64,000 nt of DNA from Hyphomicrobium sp. (lineage in GTDB: Bacteria > Pseudomonadota > Alphaproteobacteria > Rhizobiales > Hyphomicrobiaceae), in NCBI GenBank assembly GCA_016793445.1, contig JAEUME010000002.1, forward strand, positions 374,501 through 438,500. Reading direction: 5' to 3'. Numbering within the stretch: the first letter of the stretch is position 1; each line of letters begins with the position of its first letter. The notes under the pieces were generated by a model. That model did no database searches, was not told the origin of the DNA, and saw nothing but the letters and a program-made list of their open reading frames with translations. Made by a program: the position numbers and the translations under genes. This document shows positions 1 through 8,635 of this stretch, one piece after another.

Positions 1-792
1 CCCAGGCGACACCGTGAAGATCTCACATCCCGTCTCCGTGACACCGATCGTGTGCTCGAACTGCGCCGAAAGCTCCCGGTCGCGCGTCACCGCGGTCCAT
101 CCGTCGGGCAGGATTTTGACGTGCGGCTTGCCGAGATTGATCATCGGCTCGATGGTGAAGAACATGCCCGGCTCCAGCACGTTGCCTTCGCCGCGCTCGC
201 CATAGTGCAGGATATTGGGCCGGTCATGGAACACCCGGCCCAAGCCGTGGCCGCAGAAGTCGCGCACGACGCTGCAGCGCTCTCCTTCCGCATAGGCCTG
301 AATCGCAGCGCCGATATCACCGGTGGTATTTCCCGGTTTCACCTCTGCGATACCGCGCTGCAGCGATTCATAAGTCACTTGGATGAGACGTTCCGCGCGG
401 CGCGAGATGGCGCCCACCGGATACATGCGGCTCGTGTCTCCATGCCAGCCATCGAGGATGAGCGTCACGTCGATATTAACGACATCCCCTTCCTTAAGCG
501 GCTTGGAGTTGGGTATGCCATGGCACACCACATGATTGATGGAGGTGCAGATAGAACGTGGAAATCCGCGGTAATTTAGGGGGGCGGGCACCGCGCCATG
601 ATCGCAGGCAAACTCCAGAACGAGATCGTCCAGGCGTTCCGTGGTCACGCCGGGTACGACGTAGGGTACCAGCAGATCGAGGGCTTCGGCTGCAAGACGC
701 CCCGCTTTGCGCATGCCTTCGAATGCTTCGGGTCCATGCAGGCGGATTTTCCCGTCGCGGCTCAGCGTGCGGTTAACATCAACGTTCGACAT
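1..792 (-). CDS. map: Type I methionine aminopeptidase (3' end beyond window)
   Basis: Removes the initiator methionine from nascent proteins in the cytosol using a dinuclear metal centre. 264 codons are visible; the stop lies outside the window. The translation starts MSNVDVNRTL and contains the family signatures in order: ICTSINHVVCHG, NIDVTLILDGWHGDTSRMY (metal ligands D and D), GHGLGRVFHDRP (ligand H), FTIEPM (ligand E) and the QFEHTI region (last Glu). The start is the ATG at 792, the first that fits the family N-terminus. It is divergent from the OmpA-like gene, with about 115 bp between the starts. Identity is secure; only the extreme C-terminus is missing. Confidence 0.96.
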   Translation of the reverse strand, partial: MSNVDVNRTLSRDGKIRLHGPEAFEGMRKAGRLAAEALDLLVPYVVPGVTTERLDDLVLEFACDHGAVPAPLNYRGFPRSICTSINHVVCHGIPNSKPLKEGDVVNIDVTLILDGWHGDTSRMYPVGAISRRAERLIQVTYESLQRGIAEVKPGNTTGDIGAAIQAYAEGERCSVVRDFCGHGLGRVFHDRPNILHYGERGEGNVLEPGMFFTIEPMINLGKPHVKILPDGWTAVTRDRELSAQFEHTIGVTETGCEIFTVSPG

Positions 793-908
793 CGGTTTCC
801 AGTTGGCCTCATCTATCTCGTCAATCCAGGAATTTAGTGCAAAACTGCGTTCGCGCAATCGACGTCCAGCAAAGAAGGCGTCGTCGTTATATTGGGAGGA
901 AAGGAATA

Positions 909-1892
909 ATGACTAGGTACCGCGCTATTCTGCTGGGCGGAGTCTGCCTTGGCATGCTTGCCCCGCAGGCCTTGGCCCAGGAAGCCGCCAAAGAGACGCC
1001 CCCGTGGGCGGCCGAAGCGACGATGAATCCGGACTACAAGCCGGCCGAGGACAGCGCGCCACCGGCGTCGGAAGATCAGGTGCCGGCGGCCGCCGCTCCC
1101 GTTACGGCAGCCGAGCCTGAGACACCCAAGGAGGTCCCGCCTTGGGCCGCCGAGGCGACAATGAACCCAGAATACGAGGCTGCAAAGAAGGCTGCTGAAG
1201 AGGCAGCCACAAAGACGTCAGCCGAGGAAGAAGCCGCCAAGAAAGCAGCCGAGGAAGAGGCCGCCAAGAAAGCAGCCGAGGAAGAGGCCGCCAAGAAAGC
1301 AGTCGAGGAAGAGGCTGCAAAGAAAGCCGCCGAGGAAGAGGCTGCTAAGAAAGCTGCCGAGGAAGAAGCCGCCAAGAAGGCAGCCGAGGAAGAAGCCGCC
1401 AAGAAGGCAGCCGAGGAAGAGGCCGCCAAGAAGGCAGCCGAGGAAGAGGCCGCTAAGAAGGCAGCCGAGGAAGCCGAAGCCAAACGCAAGGCCGATGAGG
1501 AAGCTGCCCGCCAGGCGGCCATTGAGAGCTGCCGTGATGCGCTTAACGGCGCGACGATCTCCGGCAGCATTCGGTTTGCCTTCAACAGCTCGGACATCAA
1601 AGCCAAGATCCTCAGCGAACTCGGCAAGATCGCTGCGATCGCGAAGGATTGCCCACCCAATGTCACGATCACGGTGAGCGGCCATACCGACAATTCGGGC
1701 ACGGCCGAGGCCAATCAAAAGCTGTCTGAGCAGCGCGCGCAGGCGGTGGTCGATTACCTCGTCAAAGCGGGCGTCCCATCCAGCAAGCTGAAGGCGGCAG
1801 GCTTTGGCCAGGAAAAGCCCATCGCAGAGAACGATACGGCGGAGGGCCGCGCCAAGAACCGCCGCATCGAGTTCTTGGTGTCACCAAACTGA
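909..1892 (+). CDS. OmpA-family outer membrane protein with long EEEAAKKAA repeat
   Basis: Predicted 327-residue envelope protein. An N-terminal signal peptide (cleavage likely after ALA near residue 23) is followed by two copies of a PPWAAEATMNP(D/E)Y motif (about residues 31-43 and 77-89). Next come nine tandem EEEAAKKAA nonapeptides (about 106-186), expected to form a highly charged helix like the TolA stalk. The C-terminal OmpA domain (about 210-325) has the peptidoglycan-binding signature VSGHTDNSGTAEANQKLSEQRA and ends AKNRRIEFLV. The start at 909 is chosen because GGAGGA sits 8 bases upstream; the longer GTG frame from 837 lacks such a site and would bury the signal peptide. Likely tethers the outer membrane to peptidoglycan; there is no beta-barrel, so the stalk may span the periplasm. 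Confidence 0.88.
   Translation: MTRYRAILLGGVCLGMLAPQALAQEAAKETPPWAAEATMNPDYKPAEDSAPPASEDQVPAAAAPVTAAEPETPKEVPPWAAEATMNPEYEAAKKAAEEAATKTSAEEEAAKKAAEEEAAKKAAEEEAAKKAVEEEAAKKAAEEEAAKKAAEEEAAKKAAEEEAAKKAAEEEAAKKAAEEEAAKKAAEEAEAKRKADEEAARQAAIESCRDALNGATISGSIRFAFNSSDIKAKILSELGKIAAIAKDCPPNVTITVSGHTDNSGTAEANQKLSEQRAQAVVDYLVKAGVPSSKLKAAGFGQEKPIAENDTAEGRAKNRRIEFLVSPN
996..1175 (+). repeat. Duplicated 42-bp coding motif in the OmpA-like gene
   Basis: Bases 996-1037 and 1134-1175 encode nearly identical 14-residue segments, TPPWAAEATMNPDY and VPPWAAEATMNPEY, lying 138 bp apart. The nucleotide copies have diverged mostly at third positions, which suggests the peptide is under selection. Function unknown; a short binding motif is possible. 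Confidence 0.8.
1224..1466 (+). repeat. 27-bp tandem repeat, nine units, coding EEEAAKKAA
   Basis: Starting at 1224 the GAGGAAG unit recurs every 27 bases nine times, with a tenth degenerate copy at 1467. Units differ by synonymous changes (gag/gaa, gcc/gct/gca, aag/aaa) and one Ala-to-Val change. The period is an exact number of codons, so changes in copy number would only lengthen or shorten the helical stalk. Confidence 0.93.
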
Positions 1893-1936
1893 GCAAGAAA
1901 GCTCGCTCTCGGATAGACCAAACGGACACAAAAAAT

Positions 1937-1970
1937 GAAAGGCCCGGCAATGCGCCGGGCCTTTCTCTTA
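1937..1970. terminator. Bidirectional intrinsic terminator
   Basis: A 12-bp perfect stem GAAAGGCCCGGC / GCCGGGCCTTTC with loop AATGC lies between the convergent OmpA-like gene and rplS. Pyrimidine-rich sequence follows on the plus strand and an A-run precedes it, giving a T-run for the minus strand, so it can serve both genes. Confidence 0.85.
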
Positions 1971-1992
1971 AGTCTGCAAACGGGTCGAGCGA

Positions 1993-2688
1993 TCAGCCTT
2001 GGCCTTCTTCGGCGGGGACCTCGCCAGCGGTGCTTTCCGCCATCAGCCTCTGGGCCTGACCGATCCAGTCCTGCTTCTCGATGGCGCCCTTGAGGTTCAG
2101 CGTCTCATCGACGTTGGCGATATCGTCGTCGGAGAAGTTGGCGACCTGCTCGAACTTGTAGCAGTTGAGCTGCTTCAGGCGCAGCGCGATATCGGCGGTG
2201 ATACCGTTGATCTGAGTGAGATCATCAGCCTCGCCCTTGGGCTTCTTGAAGCCTTTCCACGCAGCGTTGAGGCGGCGGGCACGCGCATCCGTGCGCTCTA
2301 CGATACGGGCCGCCTTACCGCGGCGGCCGCGCAGGTAATAGAGTTTCGCGCGGCGGACCTTGCCGCGGCGGACAACATCGATCTCAGCGATATAAGGCGA
2401 GTAGATCGGAAAGACGCGCTCGACGCCTTCGCCGTAGGAAATCTTGCGAACCGTGAAGGTCTCGTTGAGGCCGGCGCCCGAGCGGGCGATGACGACGCCC
2501 TCATAAGCCTGCATGCGTTCCGTGACCTTGGGCTCGGCGGCCTTCTTCTTCTTGTCCTTGGGGTCGTCGGCCACTTCGATGACGCGGACCATAACCTTGA
2601 CGGTGTCGCCGGGGGAGAATTCGGGAATGCCACGCTTGGCGAGCACAGCATCCATCTGCTCGCGCTCGAGCTCCTGGATGATATTCAT
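1993..2688 (-). CDS. rplS: 50S ribosomal protein L19 with C-terminal HhH extension
   Basis: Residues 1-140 are L19 ([12 protein letters not shown] start, [30 protein letters not shown]), a large-subunit protein at the 30S-50S interface. Two features are unusual. A lysine-rich insertion (about 41-58, [11 protein letters not shown]) interrupts the early loop. A C-terminal segment (about 154-216, starting DDLTQINGI and ending [12 protein letters not shown]) looks like the helix-hairpin-helix module found at the C-terminus of some alphaproteobacterial NuoE and L21 proteins. Total length of 231 residues is about twice that of E. coli L19. An AGGAAG ribosome binding site precedes the ATG. The role of the tail is unknown. 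Confidence 0.95.
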   Translation of the reverse strand: MNIIQELEREQMDAVLAKRGIPEFSPGDTVKVMVRVIEVADDPKDKKKKAAEPKVTERMQAYEGVVIARSGAGLNETFTVRKISYGEGVERVFPIYSPYIAEIDVVRRGKVRRAKLYYLRGRRGKAARIVERTDARARRLNAAWKGFKKPKGEADDLTQINGITADIALRLKQLNCYKFEQVANFSDDDIANVDETLNLKGAIEKQDWIGQAQRLMAESTAGEVPAEEGQG

Positions 2689-3060
2689 TGTGTTCTTCCT
2701 TGTTCATCGTTGAAGCAGAGGAGCATTCCGGCAAGCCCAAGGGCCCGGTTGGCTCGTGCCACCCCTGATCGGGGCCACCCATTTTCGGGATATTGTTGGC
2801 CGGGTTCCTAGCCTAAAAGGCCGTTGCTGTCGAGTGGGGCCTTCAGGGAAGGGGCCTGGAGGCCAATATGCCCCATGATTTGTATAGGCTTTGGACAAGG
2901 ACATCCACTGATGCGCATGGGAGCAGGGCTTGAGTTGAGGACGCGCAATGCCTCACGATCCAAACGGGATGATCGGTTGAGCGGCGTTGCGCCGCGGCAA
3001 TATCCAATGGCGCGCCAGCTTGTACACTGAGACGACGAAACCGGACCGGAACGCTCCCGC
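2689..3060. other. Intergenic region, divergent rplS/gshB promoters expected
   Basis: About 370 bp between two divergent genes. The open frames on both strands lack ribosome binding sites and family features. I see no tRNA, riboswitch or repeat here. It must hold the rplS and gshB promoters, but I could not place boxes with confidence. Confidence 0.4.
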
Positions 3061-4017
3061 ATGCCATTGAAAATTGCCGCCCAGATGGACCCGATCGAGC
3101 GGATCGACATCCGCGGCGATTCTACCTTCGCCATTCTGCTGGAAGCCCAAAGGCGCGGCCACGAGATTTTCTATTACACGCCGCCCAATCTGGCTTTGAA
3201 CGGCGCGCGTCTGTTGGCTCGGGGTCACAGCCTCATGGTCAAGGACCAGGACGGCGACCACTACAAGCTATCTGATCCGCGTGTCGTCGATCTTGGCAAG
3301 GAGGTCGACGTCGTCCTGTTGCGGCAGGATCCGCCCTTCGACATGGCCTACATCACGACGACGCATCTGCTGGAGCGCATCCATCCCGATACGCTCGTCG
3401 TCAACGACCCAGCCCAGGTGCGCAATGCACCTGAAAAGCTATGGGTGCTCGATTTCCTCGATCTGATGCCGCCGACCATGGTCACGCGCCAGCTCGACGA
3501 TGTGCTGGCCTTCCGCGCCACGCACAAGGACATCATCATCAAGCCGCTTTACGGCAATGGCGGCGCGGCGGTGTTCCGCATCAAACCGGAGGACAGCAAT
3601 TTGTCCTCTCTGGTCGAACTGTTCCAGACCGTATTCCGCGAACCCTTCATGGTCCAGGAGTACCGCCCGGAGGTGACGCTCGGCGACAAGCGCATCATTC
3701 TGGTCGATGGCGAGGTGGCCGGCGCCATCAACCGCGTGCCGCAGCAAGGCGAGACACGCTCCAACCTGCACGTTGGCGGCACGGCGCGCGAGGTCGCGTT
3801 GACGGCGCGCGACAAGGAGATCTGCGCGCGGCTCGGACCTGAATTGAAACGGCGCGGCTTGATCTTCACAGGCATCGATGTCATCGGGCCGTATCTCACC
3901 GAGATCAACGTCACTTCGCCGACCGGCATCCGCCAGGTAAAGGCGTTCGGCGGCAATGACGTCGCCGCCATGATCTGGGACGCCATCGAACAAAAGGTTT
4001 CCGGCAAGCGCGCCTGA
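3061..4017 (+). CDS. gshB: Glutathione synthetase
   Basis: ATP-dependent ligation of glycine to gamma-glutamylcysteine, the last step of glutathione synthesis. The 318 residues match the usual length. The N-terminal [22 protein letters not shown] and [13 protein letters not shown] segments belong to the prokaryotic GshB N-domain. The ATP-grasp domain shows [12 protein letters not shown] (about 161-172), [25 protein letters not shown] and the metal-binding end [11 protein letters not shown] (about 280-290). No strong Shine-Dalgarno site precedes the ATG, but the N-terminus fits the family. It stands alone, with a perfect hairpin over its stop codon. Confidence 0.95.
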   Translation: MPLKIAAQMDPIERIDIRGDSTFAILLEAQRRGHEIFYYTPPNLALNGARLLARGHSLMVKDQDGDHYKLSDPRVVDLGKEVDVVLLRQDPPFDMAYITTTHLLERIHPDTLVVNDPAQVRNAPEKLWVLDFLDLMPPTMVTRQLDDVLAFRATHKDIIIKPLYGNGGAAVFRIKPEDSNLSSLVELFQTVFREPFMVQEYRPEVTLGDKRIILVDGEVAGAINRVPQQGETRSNLHVGGTAREVALTARDKEICARLGPELKRRGLIFTGIDVIGPYLTEINVTSPTGIRQVKAFGGNDVAAMIWDAIEQKVSGKRA

Positions 4018-4034
4018 GCGGCGCACCCGCTCAG
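4014..4034 (+). terminator. Hairpin overlapping the gshB stop codon
   Basis: CTGAGCGG (4014-4021) and CCGCTCAG (4027-4034) form a perfect 8-bp stem with a 5-base loop; the gshB TGA is inside the left arm. There is no immediate T-run, so it may be an mRNA 3'-end stabiliser or weak terminator. Confidence 0.4.
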
Positions 4035-4075
4035 CCGGCCGCGTATTGCCTTGTTGATTTCAAAAGGAGCGATTG

Positions 4076-4582
4076 ATGCTTTCGCGCTTTGTCCGCCTCG
4101 CCAGACTGTCGCCGCTCATGCTGTGTCTTTGTGCTCTTGGCTTGTTGGGGCCGGCACCGGCTGAGGCGGAGCAGACTTCTCCTTTCGTCGCTCTGGCCGG
4201 CCGCTGGGTCGGAGAGGGCCGTTTCGGCATCAAGGACAACCCGCCCGAAACCGTCAAATGCCGCGCCACCTATATTGCGGGCGCCACGATCGACGAACTC
4301 AAGCAGACAATCCGCTGCGCTACGGCCGGCGGATCCATCGAAGTCATCAGCACCCTGAAGCATGATGCCGGCAAGCTGTCGGGCGAGTGGAAGGAAACCA
4401 CGCACAACATCGAGGGCAACCTCGAAGGCGAGGTTACGCCGTCCGGCTTCCGCATCAGAGTGAAGAGCACCGAACTCGCCGCCAACATGGACGTCATCGT
4501 CAAGGCCGACCGCCAGATCGTGGAGATCCAATTCTTCAACTCAAGCCTCGTCGGCTTGAGCCTTGTCTTGAAAAAGGGGTGA
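4076..4582 (+). CDS. Predicted secreted protein of unknown function
   Basis: 168 residues. A signal peptide (LARLSPLMLCLCALGLLGPAPAEA, cleavage near residue 31) is followed by a small beta-rich domain beginning FVALAGRWVGEGRFGIKDNPPETVKCRATY. The W-x-G-x-G-x-F opening and two cysteines (VKC, IRC) that could pair recall lipocalin-like periplasmic proteins of alphaproteobacteria, but I do not recognise a named family. The ATG at 4076 is preferred over the overlapping TTG at 4073 because AAAAGGAGC lies just upstream. About 60 bp after gshB, same strand. Confidence 0.72.
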   Translation: MLSRFVRLARLSPLMLCLCALGLLGPAPAEAEQTSPFVALAGRWVGEGRFGIKDNPPETVKCRATYIAGATIDELKQTIRCATAGGSIEVISTLKHDAGKLSGEWKETTHNIEGNLEGEVTPSGFRIRVKSTELAANMDVIVKADRQIVEIQFFNSSLVGLSLVLKKG

Positions 4583-4705
4583 CGGCCTCTTCGTTTTGAC
4601 CGCGCAAAATACACAACGCGGCTTTGCGCAGGCCTATGTTCCACTTTTGTTCTTGACGACATTCCGGGACCTGACTAATCTCTTTCCCGTGTGGGGAGGG
4701 GCGTC

Positions 4706-6235
4706 ATGTACGGTCAGATTTCAACGCTTGCTTTCATCGGCGTGGAGGCACGCCCGGTTGAAGTGCAGGTGAGGATCACGCCGGGTCAGCCGACGTTTGC
4801 CATTGTCGGGCTGCCGGACAAAGCAGTTGCCGAAAGCCGCGAGCGTGTGCGCAATGCCTTGCACGCGGTCGGCCTAGGGCTTCCCTACAAACACATCACG
4901 GTAAACCTTGCGCCTGCCGATCTGCCCAAGGAGGGCAGTCATTTCGATCTGCCGATTGCGCTCGCCATGATGGCCGCGATGGAAGCGATCGCGCCCGATG
5001 CCATTGGCGGCTATGCGGCCATCGGAGAGCTGGCGCTCGACGCTTCCATCCGCCCTGTCCCCGGCGCGTTGCCTGCCGCCATTGGCGCGAACGCCATCGG
5101 CAAGGGGCTGATCTGTCCGCAGTCCGGCGGCCCGGAAGCGGCCTGGGCGGGGGAAGAGATCGATATCCTTGCGCCCGCGCACCTGCTGTCCCTCGTCAAT
5201 CACTTCAAGGGGCTGCAAACGCTGTCGCGGCCCAAGCCCAATCTGGAGCGCAGCGAAACGCCGCTTGCCGATCTTGCCGATATCAAAGGCCAGGAGATGC
5301 CCAAGCGCGCGCTGGAGATCGCCGCCGCCGGCGGGCACAACCTGCTGATGATCGGCCCGCCGGGATCGGGCAAATCCATGCTCGCCTCGCGCCTGCCCTC
5401 CATTCTACCGCCGCTTGCGCCTGAAGAGATCCTGGAAGTCTCCATGGTGCATTCGCTCGCGGGCGAGCTCATGGGCGGGCGGCTGGCGGTCGAGCGGCCG
5501 TTTCGCGCACCGCATCATTCCGCCAGCATGGCCGCCCTCGTGGGTGGGGGATCGCGGCCGCGGCCCGGCGAGGTGTCGCTTGCGCATCTGGGCGTGCTGT
5601 TCCTCGACGAGTTACCGGAATTCCAGCCCAACGTGCTCGATGCCCTGCGCCAGCCGCTGGAATCGGGTGAGACGGTCATTGCACGCGCCAACCATCGCAT
5701 TGCCTATCCCTCGCGCATCCAGCTCGTCGCCGCCATGAACCCTTGCAAGTGCGGGCACTCTGCGCCTGGCGAAACCTGCAAGCGCGGCCCGCGTTGCGCA
5801 GCCGACTATCAGGCGCGCGTTTCAGGCCCTCTGCTCGACCGTATCGATCTCCAAATCGAAGTGCCCGCCGTCTCCGCGGCCGATCTCGTCCTGCCGCGCC
5901 CATCGGAGGGCAGCGCGGAGGTTCGCGCCCGGGTTTCCGCCGCGCGCGAGCGCCAACGAGAACGCTACGCCGCGCTCGGACATAAGAAGATCCGCACGAA
6001 TGCAGATGCATCGGGCAAACTTCTGGAAGACACCGCCATGCCCGACGAAGCCGGCATTACGCTCCTGCGTCAGGCCGCCGATACGCTGCATCTGTCGGCG
6101 CGCGGCTTCCATCGCACGTTGAAGGTCGCGCGCACACTCGCGGATCTCGACGCCTCCGACGACGTCAAGCGCATGCATGTCGCCGAAGCGCTCAGTTATC
6201 GCGCCGAGATGCTGCGTCAGCCGAAGGCTGCTTAG
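4706..6235 (+). CDS. YifB/ComM family Mg-chelatase-like AAA+ ATPase
   Basis: 509 residues, the normal length for YifB/ComM. The N-terminal lon-protease-like S5 fold (GVEARPVEVQVRITPGQPTFAIVGLPDKAVAESRERVRNAL in part) precedes the AAA+ Mg-chelatase core with Walker A GPPGSGKSML (about 218) and Walker B LFLDELPEF (about 299). A cysteine cluster (CKCGHSAPGETCKRGPRC) follows at about 348. ComM is a hexameric helicase promoting branch migration during natural transformation in Vibrio; whether this organism is competent is not shown here. The ATG at 4706 has GGGGAGGG 5 bases upstream; a GTG at 4691 is the alternative. Confidence 0.92.
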   Translation: MYGQISTLAFIGVEARPVEVQVRITPGQPTFAIVGLPDKAVAESRERVRNALHAVGLGLPYKHITVNLAPADLPKEGSHFDLPIALAMMAAMEAIAPDAIGGYAAIGELALDASIRPVPGALPAAIGANAIGKGLICPQSGGPEAAWAGEEIDILAPAHLLSLVNHFKGLQTLSRPKPNLERSETPLADLADIKGQEMPKRALEIAAAGGHNLLMIGPPGSGKSMLASRLPSILPPLAPEEILEVSMVHSLAGELMGGRLAVERPFRAPHHSASMAALVGGGSRPRPGEVSLAHLGVLFLDELPEFQPNVLDALRQPLESGETVIARANHRIAYPSRIQLVAAMNPCKCGHSAPGETCKRGPRCAADYQARVSGPLLDRIDLQIEVPAVSAADLVLPRPSEGSAEVRARVSAARERQRERYAALGHKKIRTNADASGKLLEDTAMPDEAGITLLRQAADTLHLSARGFHRTLKVARTLADLDASDDVKRMHVAEALSYRAEMLRQPKAA

Positions 6236-6248
6236 CGCAGACGCGAAA

Positions 6249-6277
6249 AAGGCCGCGGAGGTTTCCCGCGGCCTTCG
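6249..6277. terminator. Bidirectional terminator between yifB and folD
   Basis: AAGGCCGCGG / CCCGCGGCCTT forms a strong GC stem with a short AGGTTT loop. An A-run precedes it and TTCGTTCTC follows it, so it fits both convergent genes. Confidence 0.75.
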
Positions 6278-6307
6278 TTCTCGGCAGTGCCGTTCGGTTG
6301 GCCTATC

Positions 6308-7189
6308 TCAGGCAAACGCGCTCTTGAGGTTATTCTGCATGGCGGCCGCCTGAGCCGCATTGCGCAGCAGGCAGGCGATTGTCATGGGGCCCACACCGCC
6401 CGGAACGGGCGTAATGGCGCCCGCCACCTTTTCGCACTCCGCATAGTTCACATCGCCAACGAGCTTGCCCTTGCCGTCCGGTCCGGTGATGCGGTTGATG
6501 CCGACGTCGATCACGATGGCGCCCGGCTTGATCCAATCGCCCCGCACCATTTCCGGAATACCGACGGCCGCGACAACCAGATCCGCCCCCTTGACGACGC
6601 CGGCAAGATCCTTCGTGCGCGAGTGCGCAACCGTGACCGTGCAGTTTTCGCGCAGCAAGAGCGCCGCAACCGGCTTGCCGACGATGTTGGAGCGGCCGAT
6701 GACGACGGCGTTCAGGCCCGCAAGGCTCGGTGCCACCGTTTTGGCCAGGATCACCGAACCCGTCGGCGTGCACGGCACCAGCGCACGCTCGCCGACCCAA
6801 AGCCGCCCGACGTTCACGGGATGAAATCCGTCGACGTCCTTGTCGGGATTGATCGAGTTCAGCACCTTTTCGGAGTTGATGTGCTTGGGCAGGGGAAGCT
6901 GCACGAGGATGCCGTGGCACGCTGGATCGTTGTTGAGCTTGTCGACAAGGGCGAGCACATCCGCCTCGCTCGTCTCGGCGGGGAGACGATGCTCCCAGGA
7001 ATTCATGCCGACCTCGACGGTCTGCTGGGCTTTGTTCTTTACATAGACTTTGCTCGCCGGGTCTTCACCCACCAGCACGACCGCGAGACCCGGCTTCAAG
7101 CCGTTCTCCGAAACGAGCCGTTGCACTTCGGCTGCCACCTGCGCGCGCACGTCCGCCGCGATCTTCTTGCCGTCGATGATCTGAGCCAT
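6308..7189 (-). CDS. folD: Bifunctional methylenetetrahydrofolate dehydrogenase/cyclohydrolase
   Basis: 293 residues. Interconverts 5,10-methylene-, methenyl- and 10-formyl-tetrahydrofolate with NADP, feeding one-carbon units to purine and formyl-Met synthesis. Signatures: [21 protein letters not shown] (catalytic Tyr/Lys), [43 protein letters not shown] (nucleotide binding) and [13 protein letters not shown]. The start at 7189 ([14 protein letters not shown]) has an AGGAGAG site; an upstream in-frame TTG at 7214-7216 is less likely. First of three leftward genes here, with yggU and yggT upstream. Confidence 0.96.
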   Translation of the reverse strand: MAQIIDGKKIAADVRAQVAAEVQRLVSENGLKPGLAVVLVGEDPASKVYVKNKAQQTVEVGMNSWEHRLPAETSEADVLALVDKLNNDPACHGILVQLPLPKHINSEKVLNSINPDKDVDGFHPVNVGRLWVGERALVPCTPTGSVILAKTVAPSLAGLNAVVIGRSNIVGKPVAALLLRENCTVTVAHSRTKDLAGVVKGADLVVAAVGIPEMVRGDWIKPGAIVIDVGINRITGPDGKGKLVGDVNYAECEKVAGAITPVPGGVGPMTIACLLRNAAQAAAMQNNLKSAFA

Positions 7190-7301
7190 TGGTTTTCTCT
7201 CCTCCCCGCCCCTCAATGAGGGCCTGGCGTTTCTTGTTTTCTCTGACGTCTGTTGGGCTTCTTTGAAATTGCCGTCTCAAGCGCACCGCAGCGTGCGCGC
7301 T

Positions 7302-7637
7302 TCATGTTTTCAGGGCGTCCAAGCGCACCTGAAGCCGGCCTTCGATCGCCTGCACATCGCCGTTGATGGCGAGCGATTTCACACGCGACTTGCCTCCCGC
7401 GACCAGACACACCGTACTTGTGGGCACATCGAGCCACGCGGCGGCGAGACGCTCAAGCGCCGCGTTGGCTGCGCCATCTTCGGGGACGGCGCGAACCCGC
7501 GCCTTGAAGGCCGGGCCCTCGGCAGTCGCCTGTAACCCGTCAATACTATCTTTGGATGATTTTGGCGTCAGACGGAAGCGCACAATGACGCACGCGTCGG
7601 CGTGCCGCCATGGCAGATCCGAACCTTGCGCGCTCAC
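7302..7637 (-). CDS. yggU: DUF167 family protein (YggU/UPF0235)
   Basis: 111 residues. Matches the small conserved DUF167 family: VIVRFRLTPKSSKDSIDG, KARVRAVPEDGAANAALERLLAAWL-type centre and LVAGGKSRVKSLAINGD. Biochemical role unknown; E. coli YggU has a compact alpha/beta fold. Its start overlaps the end of yggT by 4 bases, the common yggT-yggU pairing, so translation is probably coupled. Confidence 0.9.
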   Translation of the reverse strand: MSAQGSDLPWRHADACVIVRFRLTPKSSKDSIDGLQATAEGPAFKARVRAVPEDGAANAALERLAAAWLDVPTSTVCLVAGGKSRVKSLAINGDVQAIEGRLQVRLDALKT

Positions 7638-7924
7638 ATGAAGACCTTGGCCACGTTGGGCAACACGACCGCCTGCACGAAGTAGCAGGCGAGCAGGAGG
7701 AAAATCGGCGAAAAATCGATGCCGCCCATGTTGGGGAGCAAGTTGCGGATCGGCCGCAGAAGCGGCTCGGTGACAGCGTTAAGGCCCTGCCAGATCGAGC
7801 GTACCATTGGATTGTAGGCGTTGATCACGCCAAACGCCATCAGCCAGCTCATCACCACACTGGCGATGATGACGTAGGTATAGAGATCGATGAGATAGCT
7901 AATGAATTGCAACAGTTCGAGCAT
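7634..7924 (-). CDS. yggT: YggT family membrane protein
   Basis: 96 residues with two hydrophobic YGGT segments: FISYLIDLYTYVIIASVVMSW and IFLLLACYFVQAVVL. The conserved NPMVRSIWQGLNAVTEPLLRPIRNLLP linker lies between them. Family members are inner membrane proteins implicated in osmotic stress resistance and, in plastids and other bacteria, membrane or division organisation. Overlaps the downstream DUF167 gene by 4 bases. Confidence 0.9.
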   Translation of the reverse strand: MLELLQFISYLIDLYTYVIIASVVMSWLMAFGVINAYNPMVRSIWQGLNAVTEPLLRPIRNLLPNMGGIDFSPIFLLLACYFVQAVVLPNVAKVFM

Positions 7925-8255
7925 GTCACGTAGCCTCAGATTGCTGTGAGCGAAGCTGTAACGGCGCCACCGTCCGCCAGCAAGCCTTTAGGGCCGCCCA
8001 CACCCCGTAAATCAGCTCGCGGCTGTGCCCAGGGTGCCGTGAAGTCGCGATCTGAACCTCGGGGTTTTCGTTAGGCGCGGCAGCTCCCATGCTCAGATGG
8101 CGGTTGAAGGGCCTCTGTTTGGCCATGCAACCGACAGGTCGCAGAAGCTGGTGACCGATGCGTGCGCGATTGCAGAAAGCGACCCGTTGACCAAGTAAAA
8201 CGCTGGCCGGTAAAAAGGTCGGCCAGATGCGCTGCAATCCTATCTGGAGGTTCAA
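7925..8255. other. Intergenic region between yggT and glsB-like gene
   Basis: About 330 bp between divergent starts. Frames present on either strand show low complexity and no initiation signals. Apart from the GGAGG site at about 8246 for the downstream gene, I see no repeat or RNA feature. Confidence 0.4.
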
Positions 8256-8543
8256 ATGCCCTCATTCGATCAAGTCTTCGTCTGGATTGTCGTCGGTCTG
8301 ATCGGCGGAGCGCTGGCCGGCCGGCTTGTCACGTGGGACCGGGAAGGATTGGGCCGCTGGCAAAACCTCGCCATTGGTCTTGCCGGAGCGCTCGTTGGCG
8401 GGTTCTTGTTCCGGATCCTGGGGCTGTTCCCAGAGCTCGACAAATACGCGGTATCCGTGCGCGACATCGTTGCCGGAGTCGTCGGAGCCCTCATCGTTTT
8501 GGCAGGGCTCTGGTTCTGGGAGCGATCGAAGACGCCGCAATAA
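8256..8543 (+). CDS. GlsB/YeaQ/YmgE-type small membrane protein
   Basis: 95 residues with three predicted membrane helices: VWIVVGLIGGALAGRLV, NLAIGLAGALVGGFLFRILGLF and DIVAGVVGALIVLAGLWFW. The glycine-rich G-L-I-G-G-x-x-A-G-x-L and IGLAGALVGGFLF pattern is that of the transglycosylase-associated/GlsB stress-response membrane proteins. A TCTGGAGG site ends 6 bases before the ATG. The exact function is not known for the family. Confidence 0.85.
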   Translation: MPSFDQVFVWIVVGLIGGALAGRLVTWDREGLGRWQNLAIGLAGALVGGFLFRILGLFPELDKYAVSVRDIVAGVVGALIVLAGLWFWERSKTPQ

Positions 8544-8596
8544 CAATCAGCGGCGCCCGCTCACTGGGGAGTGGCTCCTCGTCATTAAGAATGTAT

Positions 8597-8621
8597 GGGG
8601 CGCTCCTTGCCAGAGCGCCCC
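8597..8621. terminator. Hairpin between glsB-like gene and sulfatase
   Basis: GGGGCGCTC (8597-8605) pairs perfectly with GAGCGCCCC (8613-8621) around a 7-base loop in a convergent intergenic space. It lacks a clear T-run on either side, so intrinsic termination is plausible but not certain. Confidence 0.5.
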
Positions 8622-8635
8622 GCAGAATAGTGCGA

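Noticed and set aside
1224..1466. Regular repeats resembling a CRISPR array
   Set aside because: The units are directly adjacent, 27 bp without spacers, and code for a protein helix.
1076..1714. Long minus-strand frame opposite the OmpA-like gene
   Set aside because: It is the antisense of the 27-bp repeat and translates into Ala/Ser-rich low complexity; the plus strand has a signal peptide, OmpA domain and ribosome site.
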